Notes under the pieces: model-generated | What the model was told of the DNA's origin: nothing | Databases searched by the model: none | What the model saw: only the letters and a program-made list of their open reading frames with translations | Translations under genes and position numbers: made by a program | Source: Sphingobium xanthum | GTDB lineage: Bacteria; Pseudomonadota; Alphaproteobacteria; Sphingomonadales; Sphingomonadaceae | Length of the DNA stretch: 64,000 nucleotides | Direction of reading: 5' to 3' | NCBI RefSeq assembly: GCF_019737615.1 | Contig: NZ_JAHKKS010000003.1 | Coordinates: forward strand, 28,501 to 92,500 | In this document: positions 63,055 to 64,000 of the stretch, in pieces | How positions within the stretch are numbered: the stretch's first letter is position 1 | Layout: every line of letters begins with the position of its first letter

Positions 63055-64000
63055 GTGCAGGAGCAAGTCGATCGCGAGCAGCTGACGGCGATTGCCGGGC
63101 GCGTGCGGTCGTCGCTGAGCCTGGGCCGCTCGGAAACTTTGCGCCGGCTGTTCGATTTTCTGCTTGAGCGCACTTTGGCCGGGCAGGCGCCGAAGGAAAT
63201 CGAGCTTGCCTCGCATGTGTTTGGCCGATCGAATGCCGATCTCATGGCCGATGCGACGGTCCGTGTCTATGTCCATCGCCTCCGCCGCAAGCTCGAGGAA
63301 CATTATGCCGGGCCTGGCAGGCTCGATACCGAGCGGCTGCTGCTGCCGAAGGGCGAATATCGCTTCCACATCGGCGACAGCGCCGAGATCGCAGAGGCTG
63401 CGGACGTGCCTGTTGATGAGACGACCCGCGCTCCCGCCTCGGCTGCCCCGCCCGGCAAGCGGAGCGCGCGCTGGCTCTATCTCGCCGGCGGGTTGATCGG
63501 CGGCGCCGCGCTCATGCTGGCCGCGCAGCATCTGCAAGGCAACGCGGACAATCTCGATCCGGTCCGGGAGAGTCCGCCCTGGGCCGCGCTGCTGGAGAGC
63601 CGCCGGCCGCTCGCCTTCGTCGCCGGCGATTATTATCTCGTCGGCGAGCGGGACAAGCCAGGCGCCGATCCCGCGCGGCTGGTCCGCGATTTCTCGATCA
63701 ACTCGCGCGCCGAGTTGGACGAGCTGCTGATGCACCGCCCGGAGCTGCGCGAGCGCTATGTCGATCTCGGCCTGTCCTATCTGCCCGTCAGCAGCGCCTA
63801 TGCGCTGAAAGCGATCATGCCGATCGTCTCCCCGAGTCTCGCCGAGCGCCGTTTTTCGCCGCTGGTGCTCGCCTCGCGCCTTTCGCCGCCGATGCTCAAG
63901 AGCAGCGACATGATCTATGTCGGCCTGCTAAGCGGGCTGGACCTGCTCGAGCAGCCGGTGTTCGCGGGCTCGCGCTTCGCGTTCGCGGGCAGCTATGACG
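63055..64000 (+). CDS. Winged-helix-like N-terminal domain protein with one membrane helix (3' end outside window)
   Basis: The frame is open to the right edge, at least 315 codons. GTG 63055 has GAGG 8 nt upstream; an in-frame stop lies at 63019. Residues 1-105 (LRRLFDFLLERTLAGQ, ATVRVYVHRLRRKLEEHYAGPG, LLLPKGEYRFHI) resemble the winged-helix N-terminal domain found on membrane adenylate-cyclase-like and TPR regulators. A membrane helix follows (WLYLAGGLIGGAALMLAA), then a soluble, probably periplasmic, part. Its target is unknown. Confidence 0.7.
   Translation, partial: MQEQVDREQLTAIAGRVRSSLSLGRSETLRRLFDFLLERTLAGQAPKEIELASHVFGRSNADLMADATVRVYVHRLRRKLEEHYAGPGRLDTERLLLPKGEYRFHIGDSAEIAEAADVPVDETTRAPASAAPPGKRSARWLYLAGGLIGGAALMLAAQHLQGNADNLDPVRESPPWAALLESRRPLAFVAGDYYLVGERDKPGADPARLVRDFSINSRAELDELLMHRPELRERYVDLGLSYLPVSSAYALKAIMPIVSPSLAERRFSPLVLASRLSPPMLKSSDMIYVGLLSGLDLLEQPVFAGSRFAFAGSYD

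Overview
The window is GC-rich, densely coded bacterial DNA that looks like a member of the Sphingomonadales (Alphaproteobacteria). The evidence is the two TonB-dependent receptors, RNase E with an acidic insertion in its S1 region, a vgr-related HEXXH protein, exosortase-A-associated glycan genes with a PEP-CTERM protein, and short dispersed hairpin repeats of the kind common in sphingomonads. No rRNA, tRNA, CRISPR array, transposase or integrase was recognised. It reads as ordinary chromosome with small accessory patches.

Layout. 1-2.8 kb: the end of a TonB-dependent receptor, a single-domain response regulator, a vgr-related HEXXH protein and a flavin reductase. 2.9-8.8 kb: a complete tripartite RND efflux operon behind a promoter that carries a TetR-type palindrome. 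8.8-13.9 kb: sufE, then an enlarged phage-shock-protein (Psp) locus. pspF is transcribed rightward. Leftward from a near-consensus sigma-54 promoter run a 59-aa exported or membrane peptide, pspA, pspB, pspC, a 38-aa membrane peptide and five small proteins, each with one membrane helix and a coiled coil, that resemble PspB. 13.9-18 kb: a CHASE4-like chemoreceptor, a PuuD-like membrane protein, Fe superoxide dismutase and a UspA protein. 18.2-22.5 kb: pyruvate dehydrogenase E2 and E3 with a DUF559 nuclease-like gene and a thioesterase between them, then a PAP2 phosphatase. 22.9-29.5 kb: a TonB-dependent receptor, mtgA, dihydroorotase, ygfZ, glutaminyl cyclotransferase and a DUF2892 protein. 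29.7-40.7 kb: an envelope block with a DsbA-like protein overlapping an M48 protease/TPR protein, rne, an amidase, PBP4 and PBP1A. 40.8-54.9 kb: a GGDEF protein, an SDR, a PEP-CTERM SGNH hydrolase, prfB, a lipoprotein methyltransferase, a GNAT-cupin pair, katG, an AraC regulator with a SnoaL-like protein, a PQQ-type sugar dehydrogenase and a second FemAB-like GNAT. 55-64 kb: an S24 repressor with two palindromic operators and divergent small genes, exosortase-A-associated glycosyltransferase and O-glycosylation ligase, a nitronate monooxygenase, a TauE exporter, a WYL-like orphan and the start of a membrane-anchored winged-helix protein.

The dominant theme is envelope maintenance: efflux, Psp membrane-stress control, peptidoglycan synthesis and remodelling, periplasmic protein quality control and exosortase-linked surface glycans, with oxidative-stress enzymes (SodB, KatG) scattered among them.

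The most unusual signals are the tandem family of PspB-like coiled-coil proteins sharing a C-terminal signature with PspC, microproteins in the same locus, two copies of a roughly 150-bp nested hairpin element whose terminal arms appear to covary, and a compact S24 repressor switch outside any prophage.
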